The notes under the pieces are model-generated. The model made no database searches, was not told the DNA's origin, and worked only from the letters and a program-made list of their open reading frames with translations. 43,891 nt of DNA from Lactarius indigo (Eukaryota; Basidiomycota; Agaricomycetes; Russulales; Russulaceae), in NCBI GenBank assembly GCA_025766275.1, contig JAFKAC010000255.1, positions 1 to 43,891 on the forward strand. Direction: 5' to 3'. The translations under genes and the position numbers were made by a program. Shown one piece after another: positions 26,541-38,207 of this stretch (its first letter is position 1; each line of letters starts with the position of its first letter).

Positions 26541-27680
26541 GTAGTTATAGTATCGGATAATCCATTCTCATTGAATGGCGAGTGAATGTCAATAGGCAGC
26601 GCATAGTAGAATTTACGTGAGTTTATTATAATTTAGCCGGTGTTTATCTGGTCCGCTAGCTAAGATTGACTATTGACACATAGTCTCCATTACTATAGTT
26701 CCTTGATCAATTACACGGGCATTACCTCTCGCACTTTCCCTGACACGCCACTGGAGTGATACTATTGCAGTGTGCCGCCAATGTGAGACCAAGGACATCC
26801 TAAGACCCTTCTCCATGTCACCCGCCTCCGGTATCATCGATCGCCCTTCAAATGGTATGGAGCTCGAGTACATATCGTGGGTTCATTTTCTTACTCTCCT
26901 CTAGCCAGTATTTGGTCCTCACCGAGGCAGTGAGGTGGCCGGGTCTGAGTACCGCAAATTGCTAGTAATAGTTTAGCCGTAAACTAGACGACATCTTACC
27001 AAGCACAACTTATGTGATCTTATGGTCAACTATTGATGCATTATTCCCATTACTTCCCATATCACTAATTTATACGGTCTTACCTCTCGCTAGCGTGGGA
27101 GGTTTTCCCTGATGCTATGAGTCATCACATCTACGCCTTCACCTCGTTCGCTGATGCACTCATTTTTAGGGTGTGGATCTCAAGGGGGTTGCGGAAGTGT
27201 AGTTAGATATAGGGGGTACAAAATCTCATAAGGCTGATGGGGAAAGGGGGGTAGGTATTTACATAAGTGAGTGCCTATCCAAATATGGTATTACATTCTC
27301 GCACCTACTAAATACAGCAATCGGCTTGGTAATTCACTGCTACTTTTTGCTGTCTGGCCCCAACTCTCCCAGCCCGTCCTCAGGCTCTCCATCTTCAGTG
27401 CAATCTGGAGTCTTGCCTCATTTTGACGCTCTCTTCTCTCCACCCCCATCAACTACACCTTTTCTCTCTCACAGACAATAGTAGACTTTTTCCTTTAGAT
27501 TTCGGACTTTTGAGTGCAATGAGCCTAATCTCTTGTGTTCCCCAACGTGCCCCAATTGCACGCGGCCTTAGAGATTCAAACACAACACGTTCCCAACTCT
27601 GGCGGTTACCTCTGTAAGGTTTCGCACCATGCAGAAGCGTGCGCGACCATTTGCGACCACCCTCATTCCATGGGCTCTGT
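26541..27680. other. No gene recognised; degraded transposon flank
   Basis: It follows the Plavaka stop codon and probably holds the 3' non-coding end of that transposon. I see no convincing frame, RNA gene or LTR. The longest frames are under 70 codons and have no recognisable motif. Two diverged direct repeats are noted separately. The far boundary is LTR F at 27681. Confidence 0.5.
26668..27116. repeat. Diverged direct repeat pair of about 80 bp
   Basis: Units near 26668-26751 and 27028-27116 share CTATTGA, CCATTACT, TTACCTCTCGC and TTTCCCTGA in the same order, with small gaps. It may be subterminal repeats of the Plavaka transposon or an old duplication. Confidence 0.4.
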
Positions 27681-28399
27681 TGTAACGTTACAGTAGGAAT
27701 GTTCAGCTCGGCGTGAGCAAGTCTGGTCTTTCTATGTCAATGAGCGAGGGTTCAGCCAGTAATGGCAAGTTTTAAGTGGTTAACAAGGATCTCAGAGTAT
27801 GACACAATACTCAAGATGTGAGTGGAGTTCAAGGGGGGTTCAAGAGGTTCGACGGTTCAGCAGAGAGTTACCCCAAGGGAATGGGAAAACAATGTATACT
27901 GTGATGGTAAAGAAGTCGAGTCTAAGGATACAAGCTACCTAGGGCCACAACTTATATAGAAAAGGGTTTGTTTGTGCGGAACAAACAAATGGTGCAATCT
28001 GCAGCAAGCGTGAGAAGTAACACAGCAATCTGCAGCAAGCGTGAGAAGAAAGTACAGCAATCCACAGCAGGCACGGGAAAAAGAAGAAAGTGTGCACAGC
28101 TATCTGCAGTAAGTGTGAGAAGAAACGAGGATATAAAAGGCAAGTGAGACATGTCTCAGTTTTAACAAAAGTGAGACACCTGCCATAAAAGGGTGCATTT
28201 AGCCCAAGTATAGTAGTAATAAAGACTTATAAGGACAATGAGTGTCTCATTGTCTCACTTTGCACTAGGAGAGAATCTTAAGGCTCCTAGTGCGCAGCAA
28301 GTCCGAAAAAGGGAAAGCCAAGAAAGGAAAGACTTTCCCACGAACGCAAGTGTAAGTAAGAAATTAAGGTAAAGTTGAAAACAAGTCCAGTCCGTAACA
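27681..28399 (-). repeat. 3' LTR of degraded element F (719 bp)
   Basis: It begins TGTAACGTTACAG and ends CCGTAACA, with a polypurine tract directly beside it at 28400. It has a TATATAAG on the minus strand near 27959. Only the 3' part of the element is present, so no second LTR can confirm the outer edge. Confidence 0.7.
27994..28126. repeat. Four imperfect tandem repeats in LTR F
   Basis: Units begin at about 27994, 28025, 28057 and 28099. Each resembles GCAATCTGCAGCAAGCGTG followed by AGAAG. The first two are nearly identical and the last two diverged. They could be enhancer-like U3/R repeats. Confidence 0.65.
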
Positions 28400-28412
28400 T
28401 TACCCTCCCTTC
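28400..28412 (-). promoter_or_regulatory. Polypurine tract, element F
   Basis: The minus strand reads GAAGGGAGGGTAA directly against the LTR. Confidence 0.65.
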
Positions 28413-28789
28413 AGAGTCCTTGTCACCTCGACGTCCCTAGAAACGATCTGTGCCAGGCTCAGGGTCATCAGTCTGTACAAGGTCATTGTCAACCCAGTCA
28501 GAGTTGTAGTTCTCCGCAATGATCTCCCGGCAGCGATGAGTGCGAAGGAACTGGAAGTGTCTGCAAACTCCGCACTTCCAGCACTGCTCATAGACAGGGC
28601 AGCGGATCTCGGCATGTCCGGGGTCATTCCTAAAACACTTGCCGCACCACTTGTTGGCAGCATCTTCTTCTCCCGGTTGTTCTTCAAGCCGGCGCCCATA
28701 GGCACTTGTTGGGCCAGTGGCCTGCACTCTGGCAATGGTAGCAGTACCGCTTGGTTCGAGGGCAGTTGAAGCTGCGATGGAAGCGACTG
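28413..28789 (-). pseudogene. pol: Pol C-terminal zinc-knuckle region of element F
   Basis: The minus strand encodes NCPRTKRYCYHCQSAGHW, whose C-X2-C-X4-H-X4-C knuckle ends PNKC. After a frame change follow WCGKCF, CPVYEQCWKCG and FLRTHRC, matching the end of element C Pol in order and spacing. The rest of Pol is missing because element E is inserted at about 28790. The gene is dead. It is an independent family with the same C-terminal finger array. Confidence 0.75.
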
Positions 28790-29311
28790 TGTCATGATTG
28801 GACTGGTACGACTGAATACGACTGTGAACCCTTACTGTACCGGTTGTCACTACGGCGGTAAGGTATATTAGCGACAGACTTATCTACGGTAGCGCGGTGA
28901 TACGATAGCACGATAGGAGATACGGTACTGATAGCTGACTGAGAACGGACGCCACTGATACTAGTACTAGTAGTACTAGGGTTTGAGATACTTACGCAAT
29001 ACGTCGGACGCTACTTTACAATGACTCATAGCAGCGCTTGAAAGCCTGCTCGACTTGTATTTATAGTGTCTCGTGAAGACCAAGATACGCCATCTTGGTC
29101 TTCTTGAATCATCACTTGTCTTTCTTTCTTTTGCCTATCCACTTTCTATTCATCTTCGCATTATCAAGCAGCAAGGACTTGTCGGTGTGCCTCCGAGCAT
29201 TCACTAAGACAAGAGCACGGACCTTCGTGTCGTCGTGCTGACATTGGATTATTCACTAAGTAGTTACCGCCACCTGAGCTCAAGTCGAGCTAACGTCGTG
29301 ACGACGTTACA
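28790..29311 (+). repeat. E 5' LTR, diverged A family
   Basis: It matches the A-family LTR from about 28835 to 29311 (end ACGTTACA). The first 45 or so bases differ, so the start is uncertain. TATTTATA at 29058 lies 34 nt from ATCTTGGTCTT at 29092. Confidence 0.75.
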
Positions 29312-29313
29312 TT

Positions 29314-29324
29314 AAGACCAAGAT
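29314..29324 (+). promoter_or_regulatory. Primer-binding stretch, element E
   Basis: AAGACCAAGAT is the same 11 nt as in A and D, two bases after the LTR, and is complementary to 29092-29102. Confidence 0.7.
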
Positions 29325-29330
29325 CCCATC

Positions 29331-31380
29331 GTGGCCGTAACAACAAGAGATCAGTGGACGAATTTTCGTCCCTATTCGCTCCCAAGAAGAGGAGAACGCA
29401 ACGTCCCTATGCGCTTTTTACAAGCTGCTAGTTGGAGGGAAAGACAAGAGGAAAGCGGATACTTTGTAGAATTCAACGGACCAACCAGGTTCCGCCCAGT
29501 TGAGTTCAACTTCGATCATTTGTGCTGGGTAGAGGTTACGTGGAACCCCATAGACTCTCAGTGGGACGCAGTACGACCAGCAGGACCCAATTATCATTGC
29601 GATATCGACGCGCGAGAACTCAACAGTCGAGCCGACTGGGGCCCTATTGACGGGCAAATAAGAGAACACTCTACTGGGGAAGTAGTGTCGGAAGAAGAAA
29701 GCCAAGAAGACGAAGGGCAAGAACCGGAGCAAACGGAGACTAGCGGAGGAGCAATACAAGATCTCCTTCTTGAACGAGCTGAGTCCGCCCATATCACAGA
29801 ACCAGAACCAATTCACATCCGATCACCAGCCATTATGGCAACTATCACGCAAGCTATGGAGGAAGTGGCGCTCGAAGAATCACACGCCATACGAGCAGAG
29901 GCAAGAGAAATACTCATGCCCATCAACCCAGAGACCGGAAGACGAATGACGGCCGACGACGCTGCAATATTTCGAGCAATAGGGTCTGACAGAGGAGACC
30001 CACCGTCCGGAAGACCCATCGCACTGGAACTACCTCCAGGAATAGGCGGACCCAGTGGGGACCCGCCACCGCCGCCAGGAGGGGGAGTCCCATTCGACAT
30101 ACGAAGAACCGAGCCACCGCGAAGACCACCCAGTGGACTGCCAGGAGGAGGCGGCGGAGGCGGAGACGGAGGAGGAGGCGCCGGCGGAGGAGGAGGACAT
30201 CATAACGAAAAACTCACCGGCGAGCCACCTTCCATTTTGATGGAGACAGACTCAAAATAGACCAATTCCTGACACAGTGGCACGTATACTGGGGCATGAA
30301 TTTGGACGCCCCCATCATGCGAAATGACTACAGGAGGTGTCTCCTGTTCCTATCCTACATCAAAGGCGGAGCAGTCAGCGAATGGGTACTATCCTTCCTG
30401 AATTGGCTCAATCGACAAATACAACGAGGGATCAGCCCCTACACTCCAGCGCTCTGGGAAGCCGTTGCCGACGGTTTCAGTCAGCGCTTCGAAAATACGC
30501 TAGAACGAGAGCAAGCCCAAGCTATACTACGCAAAGGCTTTAAGATGACGGGCAAGGACATTGATAAGTACGTCAATGACTTTGAGCAGCTCGCACGGAA
30601 GGCTCACTATCGCCTCAACGAACCACAAACTATCGACCTTTTTACATTGGGTTTGCCCAAGGAACTTTCAAAAACGCATTCCAGTTTGATGACCCTGTCA
30701 CGTTTGACGACTGGAAAAGGGCCGTCCTCAAGCGGCAGAAGAACTACATACACCTCAAAGCGAGGCTCAACAAGTACAAGAACACGACGACGCAACCAAA
30801 GAAACAAAGCGGCAATGCGGGATGGGCCCCTTCTGCAAAACTTACCACAAACTAACCCCTGGGCAATGGATACTTCGGCCGACCGCACTAAAGTAAGATT
30901 AGCAGGGTCCGAAGATATCGATTTCAACAAACTGCCGCATCACAACTGGCCTGCGCCACCATTCCCACCACGGGGAGGGACCCGGAGCTAGAGGACAAGG
31001 AAGGGGAGGATCTCGAAGGGACTTAAGGAACGTCCTTTGTTATAATTGTCATGCTCCAGGACACCTCTCACGAAACTGTCCACACCCACGCACCCAGCAA
31101 CCATGGCCGGCCGCTCCGTCCAACAGTCGTATGACCGAGACCACCGGATTTCCCCAAGGACCGACATCACAATATGCGCCTTCGCAGTACGCACCTTCGC
31201 TGCCGGGATACATGTCGCCAACACCAAGCATAACACCCGCGCCCCAAATCAACGGCAAGCACGAAGACGGCCGGAGAACAAGTGAAGGAATGGCTCACGC
31301 AGGTGGCTAATAGCACGGATGAGGTGAAACACCTCATACTCCAAGACCTGTGGGGAAAGGAGGGTTTTCGGGATGCCTGA
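29331..31380 (+). pseudogene. gag: Gag of element E, frameshifted
   Basis: It starts at GTG 29331 (context CATC-GTG-GCC) and has the FRPVEF domain, the Pro/Gly hinge, the gag core and CYNCHAPGHLSRNC near 31040-31080. Single-base changes break the frame near 30235 (one T lost in ATTTTTG), 30665, 30825 and 30975. CGT-type decay also created an in-frame ATG near 29409. The gag stop is TGA at 31378-31380. Confidence 0.85.
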
Positions 31381-34300
31381 ACCCGTCAGTCTGGGTGAGG
31401 GCCTTACATTGTAACTCTGTAATCGTGACAACACGCTATCAATCATTGCGAATCCCAGTAACTGTCCGAACGGAGTGCCAAATGACTGAAACCAACGTAC
31501 TGGTCGACTCCGGAGCGACCGACAACTTCATCCGACCAAGTATGGCAAAACGGGCAGGAATCCCGGTTTACCCACTAGAAACGCCGCGCAAGATATGGAA
31601 CATAGACAATACGGAAAATAAAGCTGGGTTAATCACTCATTATGTTAACCTAGAAGTGAAAACACGTGGGCAGATAAAGAAGATGACTTTCCTGGTTACG
31701 GACCTCGGAAACGAAGACATCGTACTTGGCTACCCCTGGCTCAGCGCCTTCGAACCTACTATTCAATGGGCCACAGCAACGATACACCCTGATATGCAGC
31801 CCGTAGTGCTAGCCATCACAGAGGCGCTACTCACAACAACCGCTGCTCGAGCCCTGATAGTGGCTGAGAAAGAAGACATCGTACAAGAACTAGAAGAAGA
31901 GACGTGCGCTAGAGCCACTACCTCGACGGAGCTGGCCATACAAGCAAAACAGCAACAAGCAACGATCATACTGCCCCCGGAATATGCTGCATTCAGCAGA
32001 CTGTTCAGCGAGCAAGCCTCGCACCGCTTCCCCCCGGCTTGGCCGTGGGATCATGCGATCGACTTCAAACCATCCGTGCCGGCCGCCATAGACTGAAAAA
32101 TATACCCCATGACGCAGAAAGAAGAGGGCGAACTTAAGGAGTTCTTGGACGAGAAGCTGAAACAGGGCTACCTACGCCCTTCCATCTCCCCGTACGCATC
32201 GTCCTTCTTCTTTATTAAAAAGAAAGACGGAAAGCTACGACTGGTCCAGGACTACCGGGTTATCAACTCGCACACCATCTGCAACCAATACCCACTACCA
32301 CTCATTCAAGACCTCATTCTCGACCTCAGCAACGCCCACATTTATACCAAGCTCAACATTCGATGGGGATACAACAATGTACGTATTCGTGACGGAGACC
32401 AGGAGAAAGCAGCATTCAAAACCAAATTCGGCCTCTTTGAACCACGGTCATGTTCTTCGGCCTCACCAACTCCCCCGCAACTTTCCAAGCGATGATGAAC
32501 CACATCTACCGGGACATGATAGCAAAGCATGAACGCCTTGGAACCACGATACGTGTCTATATGGATGACATCGGAATCGCCACTCACTTCGATTATGACC
32601 TTGTAGCCCACGTCGCAGCGGTGCGTGATGTCCTCCACGTCGCGGAAGAACATGATTTGTACTTCAAATTGGAGAAGTGCCTATTTCACCAGCCGCGAAT
32701 GGATTACCTGGGGTAATCCTTGAAAGGGGGGTGACTCACATGGATCCCGTAAAAGTTCAGGGCATCAAAGACTGGCCAACACCCACAAAAGTCAAAGACG
32801 TTCGATCCTTCCTCGGTTTCTGTAACTTTTACAGACTATTCATTCGCGGCTTCGCCAATCACGCCAAACCACTCACTAGACTAACGCGAAAAGATGAAGA
32901 GTGGCGATGGACAAGCGAAGAAGACAAGGCATTCAACACGTTGAAGAATCTCGTAACCGAAGAACCAGTCCTGGTGCACCCGGTGCTTCAAGACCCGTTC
33001 GAATTAGAAGTCGATGCATCAGGATATGCGGTGGGAGCAGTCCTATTACAGAAAAAGTCTGACAGAAAGCGACACCCCATAGGATACTACTCCACAACAC
33101 TCTCAGAAGCGGAGTGAAATTACGACATTTACGACCTGGAGTTGCTGGCAATCGTCAAAGCGCTCAGAAATTGGAGGCCGTTACTCGCAGGAGCCCCACA
33201 CAAGATCAAAATTTACTCGGACCACCTCAATCTACAGTACTGGAAGTTGCCACAGAAGATTAGCCGACGGGTTGCTAGGGAAGTGCTTGAACTCTCCGAG
33301 TATGACTTTGAGATTCACCACATCAAAGGAAAGAACAACGGAAGAGCGGACGCCTTATCAAGATGACCTAACTACGACCAAGGGGCGGAAGACAACAGCA
33401 AGGTCGTCATTCTTCCCCCCGAAGTCTTCGTGAGAACCCTCAATGCGGCGCGCACCCTCGTTGCGAACCCAAATTTACAACAACCGCGTCATCAACAAGA
33501 CGAAGAAGTTATCAAAATGTGGGTAGACCCCCATCGACTCAAGAAGATACAAGGAGAATGGTATAAAGACGGCAGGTTCGTAATAACCAGACCCGCATTG
33601 ACACATCACGTACTAATACATGATCACCACGACCTACCAATACACAGCCATCCGGGAATCGCGGAACCCAACGAATCTTGGAATGACACTACTGGTGGCC
33701 GCGGCTGCGACGAGACGTATGCGAATATGTACAAGGGTGCGCAGAATGTCAACGAAACAAGGTGAACACTCGACCCATACGGGCAGCGCTACATCCTATT
33801 ACGCCAATACTGGAAGCCACGCCGTTTTACACGGTGGCGATGGACTTCATCACAAAATTACCCCCGTCAAAAGGATACGATAGCATATTAACCGTCACCG
33901 ACCACGACTGCAGCAAAGCCTCTGTATTCATTCCGTGCAGAGAAGAAATCACGGCAGAAGAAACGGCCGCTCTGTACGTAACCCATGTCTTCAAACGTTT
34001 TGGATTACCGCGCAAAATCATCAGTGATCGCGACCCGCGCTTCGTGTCGAAGTTCATCCGCGAAGCGTGCAGAATCCTAGGGATTCAGCAGAACATATCA
34101 ACAGCGTATCATCCACGCACTGACAGACAGTCTGAAAGGACTAACCAATGGCTGGAGCAATACCTGCGCTTCTGGGTGAATGAACGTCAAGATGACTGGA
34201 CAGCTTATCTGCCAATCGCCGAATTCGCGCATAACAATTGGCCGCACGAACACACCAAGCAGTCGCCGTTTCAACTTCTGATGGGATACGACCCACAAGC

Positions 34301-35954
34301 AGATTGGACCGATAAGCCATCCCCGATTCCCCTTGTGACTGCACGACTGACACAGCTGAAAGAAGCTAGAGACAACGCCCAACGCCTTATAAAGAAAGCT
34401 CAGGAGTCGTGGGTGCGTAACAAGGATACGCCCAAGTTCAACGTCAACGACCTCGTATGGCTTGAAGGCAAGCATCTTCGGACCAACCAGCCAACAGCGA
34501 AATTAGTGGCGCGACGCCACGGACCCTTTCGGGTAACACAGGTGATGTCCCCTACAATTATCGATTGGAACTTCCCACACAGTGGAGCATCCACCCAGTG
34601 TTTCACATCGATCTTCTCACCCCATACAAGCAAACCCTTTTACATGGAGAAAACTTCACACGACCACCGCCCGAGTTAATAGAAGGGAAGAAGAATACGA
34701 GGTCGAGGCCATTCTAGACACTCGGCATTTCAGAAGGGGGAGACGCCTCCAATATCTCATCAAATGGAAGGGTATCCGGACTCGGAGAATCAGTGGGTCA
34801 ACAAAGACGACGTCTTTGCGCCGGAAGCGCTCCGCCTGTATCAGGAAACGCAGGCTCATGGCAAAAGAGATAAAGTGGGAGTTGTTCAGACAGAGGAAAG
34901 TCACCCCCTCTTCCTTCGCTCAACCACTACTCTCATGCCCACTTCTCCATTGCGACATGTCACACAAGCGCAGCTCCTCGACTCCCTCGCAGAAGACGCC
35001 CGCGCCCTCTTGGCTGAGGATGACGATACCGAAGTACCAAACACTCAGCTCACGCCATGGACACCTCTTACACCAGCAGAGGGGCCCATCACCGCACAAG
35101 AGTGGATCAACGTGGTCACCCGATTTCCAGACCCAACAACCACCCCCGACGATGGCCAAGCCGTCGTCCACGTCTTCCGAAATGATCGCGGCGAACGCGA
35201 ACCCATCGCCGCTATCCCCCCAAGCGACGACCTCATCGGCATTCGCGGAATTTTCCCGAGCAACGACCAGCGTTCAAGCGCTGATGGAGTACGAGTTGGA
35301 GGGCTGGAAGAGGGTAGCAGCAGCATGGCAGAAGGAGCAGCTGGACTCGGCAGTGGCCCGACTGAGGGAGATGCGCGAGCGACGGCAGTGATGGCGGCAG
35401 CTGGGGCTGGCCATGACGACGAAGATTATTACCGGCGAGACACCCCTTCCTTTGAACGAAACGCGACCCTGATAATCCCCTCATCACACCCTGGCTCGTC
35501 TACACCGATGGCTCCCCCATGTATCGAGGACGTGTGCGTGTGCCTGGTGCCGCCGATCACCGTCCGTTCACCGCCGCCGAGGACCCCATGCATGTCATTG
35601 CGCCTGAAGGGTTCCGGGCAAACCGACGACCCCATTACATTTGATACCCCATCACCGGGCCCGACGGAGTAGAGAGGGACGCGTTGCACGTCCAGATCAT
35701 CGGAGGAGCGGATCCCCTCATACTAGGGGTCATACCGGGCTCACCACACGTTTACGGTAAGCCCTTCTATGCCGAGCCCCACGTATCCACCGCGCTCCGC
35801 CCCACGTACCCGCACGAAGACCTTGTTGTCTTCGAAACGGACAAGATCACTGACCGCGCGCGCTCAATCGTATCAACGACGAGTCGCTCACCGCAGAAGT
35901 CACGTGCTTCCGCGCGGCCAGCTACGAGCTGGATCGACTCCGAGCTAGGGTAAG
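31350..35954 (+). pseudogene. pol: Pol of element E, decayed and 3'-truncated
   Basis: The order is as in A: protease LVDSGATDNFI near 31500, RT with VYMDD near 32560, RNase H (LEVDASG near 33005, YSDH, ADALSR), integrase (DFITKLP, SDRDPRF, ERTNQW), GPFRV, chromodomain (LQYLIKW near 34750) and the tail with VQIIGGADPLILG. Stops: TGA 32094 (Cys codon in A), TGA 33115 and TGA 33364 (CGA in A and D). Frameshifts lie near 32440, 32710, 33660, 34550 and later. The frame stops at 35954 in the coiled-coil part, where D is inserted. GGGTTTT is kept at 31362-31368. Confidence 0.88.
31362..31368 (+). other. -1 frameshift heptamer GGGTTTT, element E
   Basis: It has the same phase and distance to the gag stop as in element A, despite heavy decay elsewhere. 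Confidence 0.65.
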
Positions 35955-36441
35955 TGTTACGTCGTCACGACGTTAGCTCGACTTGAGCTCTGTAGAGGCG
36001 GCAACAACTTAGCGAATACTCTGGAGACACGAAGGTCCAGACGTGACAGATGTCTTGAAGACGCGAAGGTCCAAGCGTAGATGTGGTGAACACTCGAAGG
36101 TGCACTAGTAAGAGATGACAGAGGAAGGGAGATGGAAAGGAAGGAGAAACAAGTGACGATTCAAGAAGACCAAGATGGCGTATCTTGGTCTTCACAAGAC
36201 AGATTAAATACAAGTCAAGCAGGCCTAAGCGCGCTGCTATGAGTCACCGTAATGTAGCGTCCAACGTATCGCGTAAGTAGCTCGACCCTAATACTACTAC
36301 TACTAGTATTAGTGGCACAGTCCTCAGTCAGCAATCAGCGCGCAATCTCCTATCGTACTCGTAATCGCCTATCGCAAGTCCGCAACTAATCTACCTTACC
36401 GCCGTAGTTGCAACCGGTACAGTAAGGGTCGAAACGTAACA
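35955..36441 (-). repeat. D 3' LTR (487 bp)
   Basis: It pairs best with 554-1040 (9 transitions). It keeps ACGTCGTCACGACG at its start, where the partner has decayed CpGs. Confidence 0.93.
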
Positions 36442-36455
36442 TCACCTCCTCTTCT
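36442..36455 (-). promoter_or_regulatory. Polypurine tract, element D
   Basis: The minus strand reads AGAAGAGGAGGTGA beside the LTR, identical to element A. Confidence 0.75.
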
Positions 36456-36470
36456 AGCGTGAGACCCGGC

Positions 36471-38203
36471 TCACCAAAAGTCACGGGCCGGCCAATCGCG
36501 TTGTTCATCGGCAATGCGTTCCAACGCAGTGGCGCGTTCTAAGCGGTAGATCGCGTCGCGCCGATCGTCTTGTGCGCACTCGATCATTGCGCGGAGCTGA
36601 CTTACCCTCGCTCAAAGTCGATCCAGCTCGTAGCTGGTCGCGTGGAAGCGCGTAACTTCCGCGGTGAGCGATTCGTCGTTGATGCAATTGAGCGCGCGGT
36701 CGGTGATCTTGTCCGCCTCGAAGACAACAAGGTCCTCGTGCGGGTACGTGGGGCGGAGCGCCGCGGATACGTGGGGTTCTGCATAGAGGGGCTTACCATA
36801 AACGTGTGGTGAGCCCGGTATAACCCCCAATATGAGGGGGTCTGCCCCTCCGATGATCTGGACGTGCGATGCATCCCTCTCTACTCCGTCTGGCCCGGTG
36901 ATGGGGTATCGAATGTGATGGGGTCGTCGGTTCGCCCGGAACCCCTCAGGCGCAATGACATGCGCAGGGTCTTCGGCGGCGGTGAACGGACGGTGATCGG
37001 CGGCACCAGGCACACGCACACGTCCTCGATACATGGGGGACCCGTCGGAGTAGACGAGCCAGGGTGTGACGAGGGGATTATCAGGGTCGCGTTTCGTTCA
37101 AAGGAAGGTGTGTCTCGCCGGGTAATAATCTTTGTCGTCATGGCCAGCCTCAGCTGCCGCCATCGCTGCCGCCGCTCGCGCATCTCCCTCAGTCGGGCCG
37201 CTGCTGAGTCCAGCTGCTCCTTCTGCCATGCTGCCGCCACCCTCTTCCAACCCTCCAACTCGTACTCCATCAGCGCTTGGACGCTGGTCGTTGCTCGGGA
37301 AAACTCCGCAAACGCCGATGAGGTCGTCGCTTGGGGGATAGCGGCAAAGGGTTCGCGCTCGCCGCTATCGTTTCGGAAGACGTGGACGACGGCTCGGTTG
37401 TCGTCAGGGGTAGTTGTCGGGTCTGGGAATCTTGTGACGACGTTGATCCATTCTTGTGCGGTGATGGGCCCCTCTGCTGGTGCAAGAGGTGTCCATGGCG
37501 TGAGCTGAGTGTTTGGAACTTCGGTGTCGCTGTCCTCTGCCAAGAGGGCGCGGGCGTCTTCCGCGAGGGAGTTGAGGAGTTGCGCCTGTGTGACATGTCG
37601 CAGTGGGGAAGTGGGCATGAGAGTACTGGCTGAGCGAAGGAAAAGGGGATGACTGTCCTCTGTCCGAGTGACTCCCACTTTATCTCTTCTGTCGTGGGTT
37701 TGCGCTTCCTGATACAGGCGAAGCGCTTCTGGCGCAAAGACGTCGTTTTTGTTGACCCACTGGTTCTCCGAGTCTGGGTATCCCTTCCATTTGATCAAGT
37801 ATTGAAGGCGTCTTCCCCTGCCGAAGTGCCGAGAGTCTAGAATGGCCTCGACTTCATATTCCTCTTCTCCATCTATCAGTTCGGGCGGTGGTCGTGTGAA
37901 GTTTTCCCCGTGCAAGGGAGTTTGCTTGTACGGTGTGAGAAGATCGAATGTGAAACACTGGGTGGATGCTCCACTGCGTGGGAAGTTCCAATCGATAGTT
38001 GTAGGGGGACATCACCTGTATCACTCGAAAGGGTCCGTGGCGTCGTGCCGCTAATTTCGCTGTGGGTTGATTGGTCCGGAGGTGTTTGCCTTCGAGCCAT
38101 ACGAGATCGTTGACGTTGAATTTGGGCGTATCTTTGTTGCGTACCCATGACTCTTGCGCCCTCTTCATAAGGCGTTGGGCGGCATCTCTAGCTTCCTTCA
38201 GCT
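36471..38203 (-). pseudogene. pol: Pol of element D, C-terminal half
   Basis: From the stop at 36473-36471 back to 38203 it encodes the coiled coil, the tail domain (VQIIGGADPLILG, near 36850-36800), the Pro/Thr-rich linker, the chromodomain (YLIKWKGY near 37790) and GPFRV near 38025. Frameshifts lie near 36610, 37020-37330 and 37945. The homologous frame in A is intact. The 5' half resumes at 39397 beyond insertion H. Confidence 0.85.
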
Positions 38204-38207
38204 GCGT

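Larger units (their letters stand above)
28790..35954 (+). mobile_element. Element E, old A-family copy on plus strand, 3' end lost
   Basis: It has a 5' LTR, primer-binding stretch, gag, and pol through the tail domain. It is then cut at 35954 by the LTR of D. It lies in element F. It is strongly decayed: at least seven 1-nt indels plus stops at 32094, 33115 and 33364. It is similar to A and D along its length. The 3' LTR and second target duplication are not in the window, and the left boundary at TGTCATG is a best guess. Confidence 0.85.

Noticed and set aside
27423..27617. 64-codon plus-strand frame between Plavaka and LTR F
   Set aside because: Short, with no motif and low-complexity content. 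A real gene is not supported.
26541..27680. rRNA or tRNA gene in the non-coding stretch
   Set aside because: No cloverleaf, box sequences or conserved rRNA segment seen by eye.
27994..28126. CRISPR-like array
   Set aside because: Units are adjacent, imperfect and lie in an LTR of a fungal element, without spacers.
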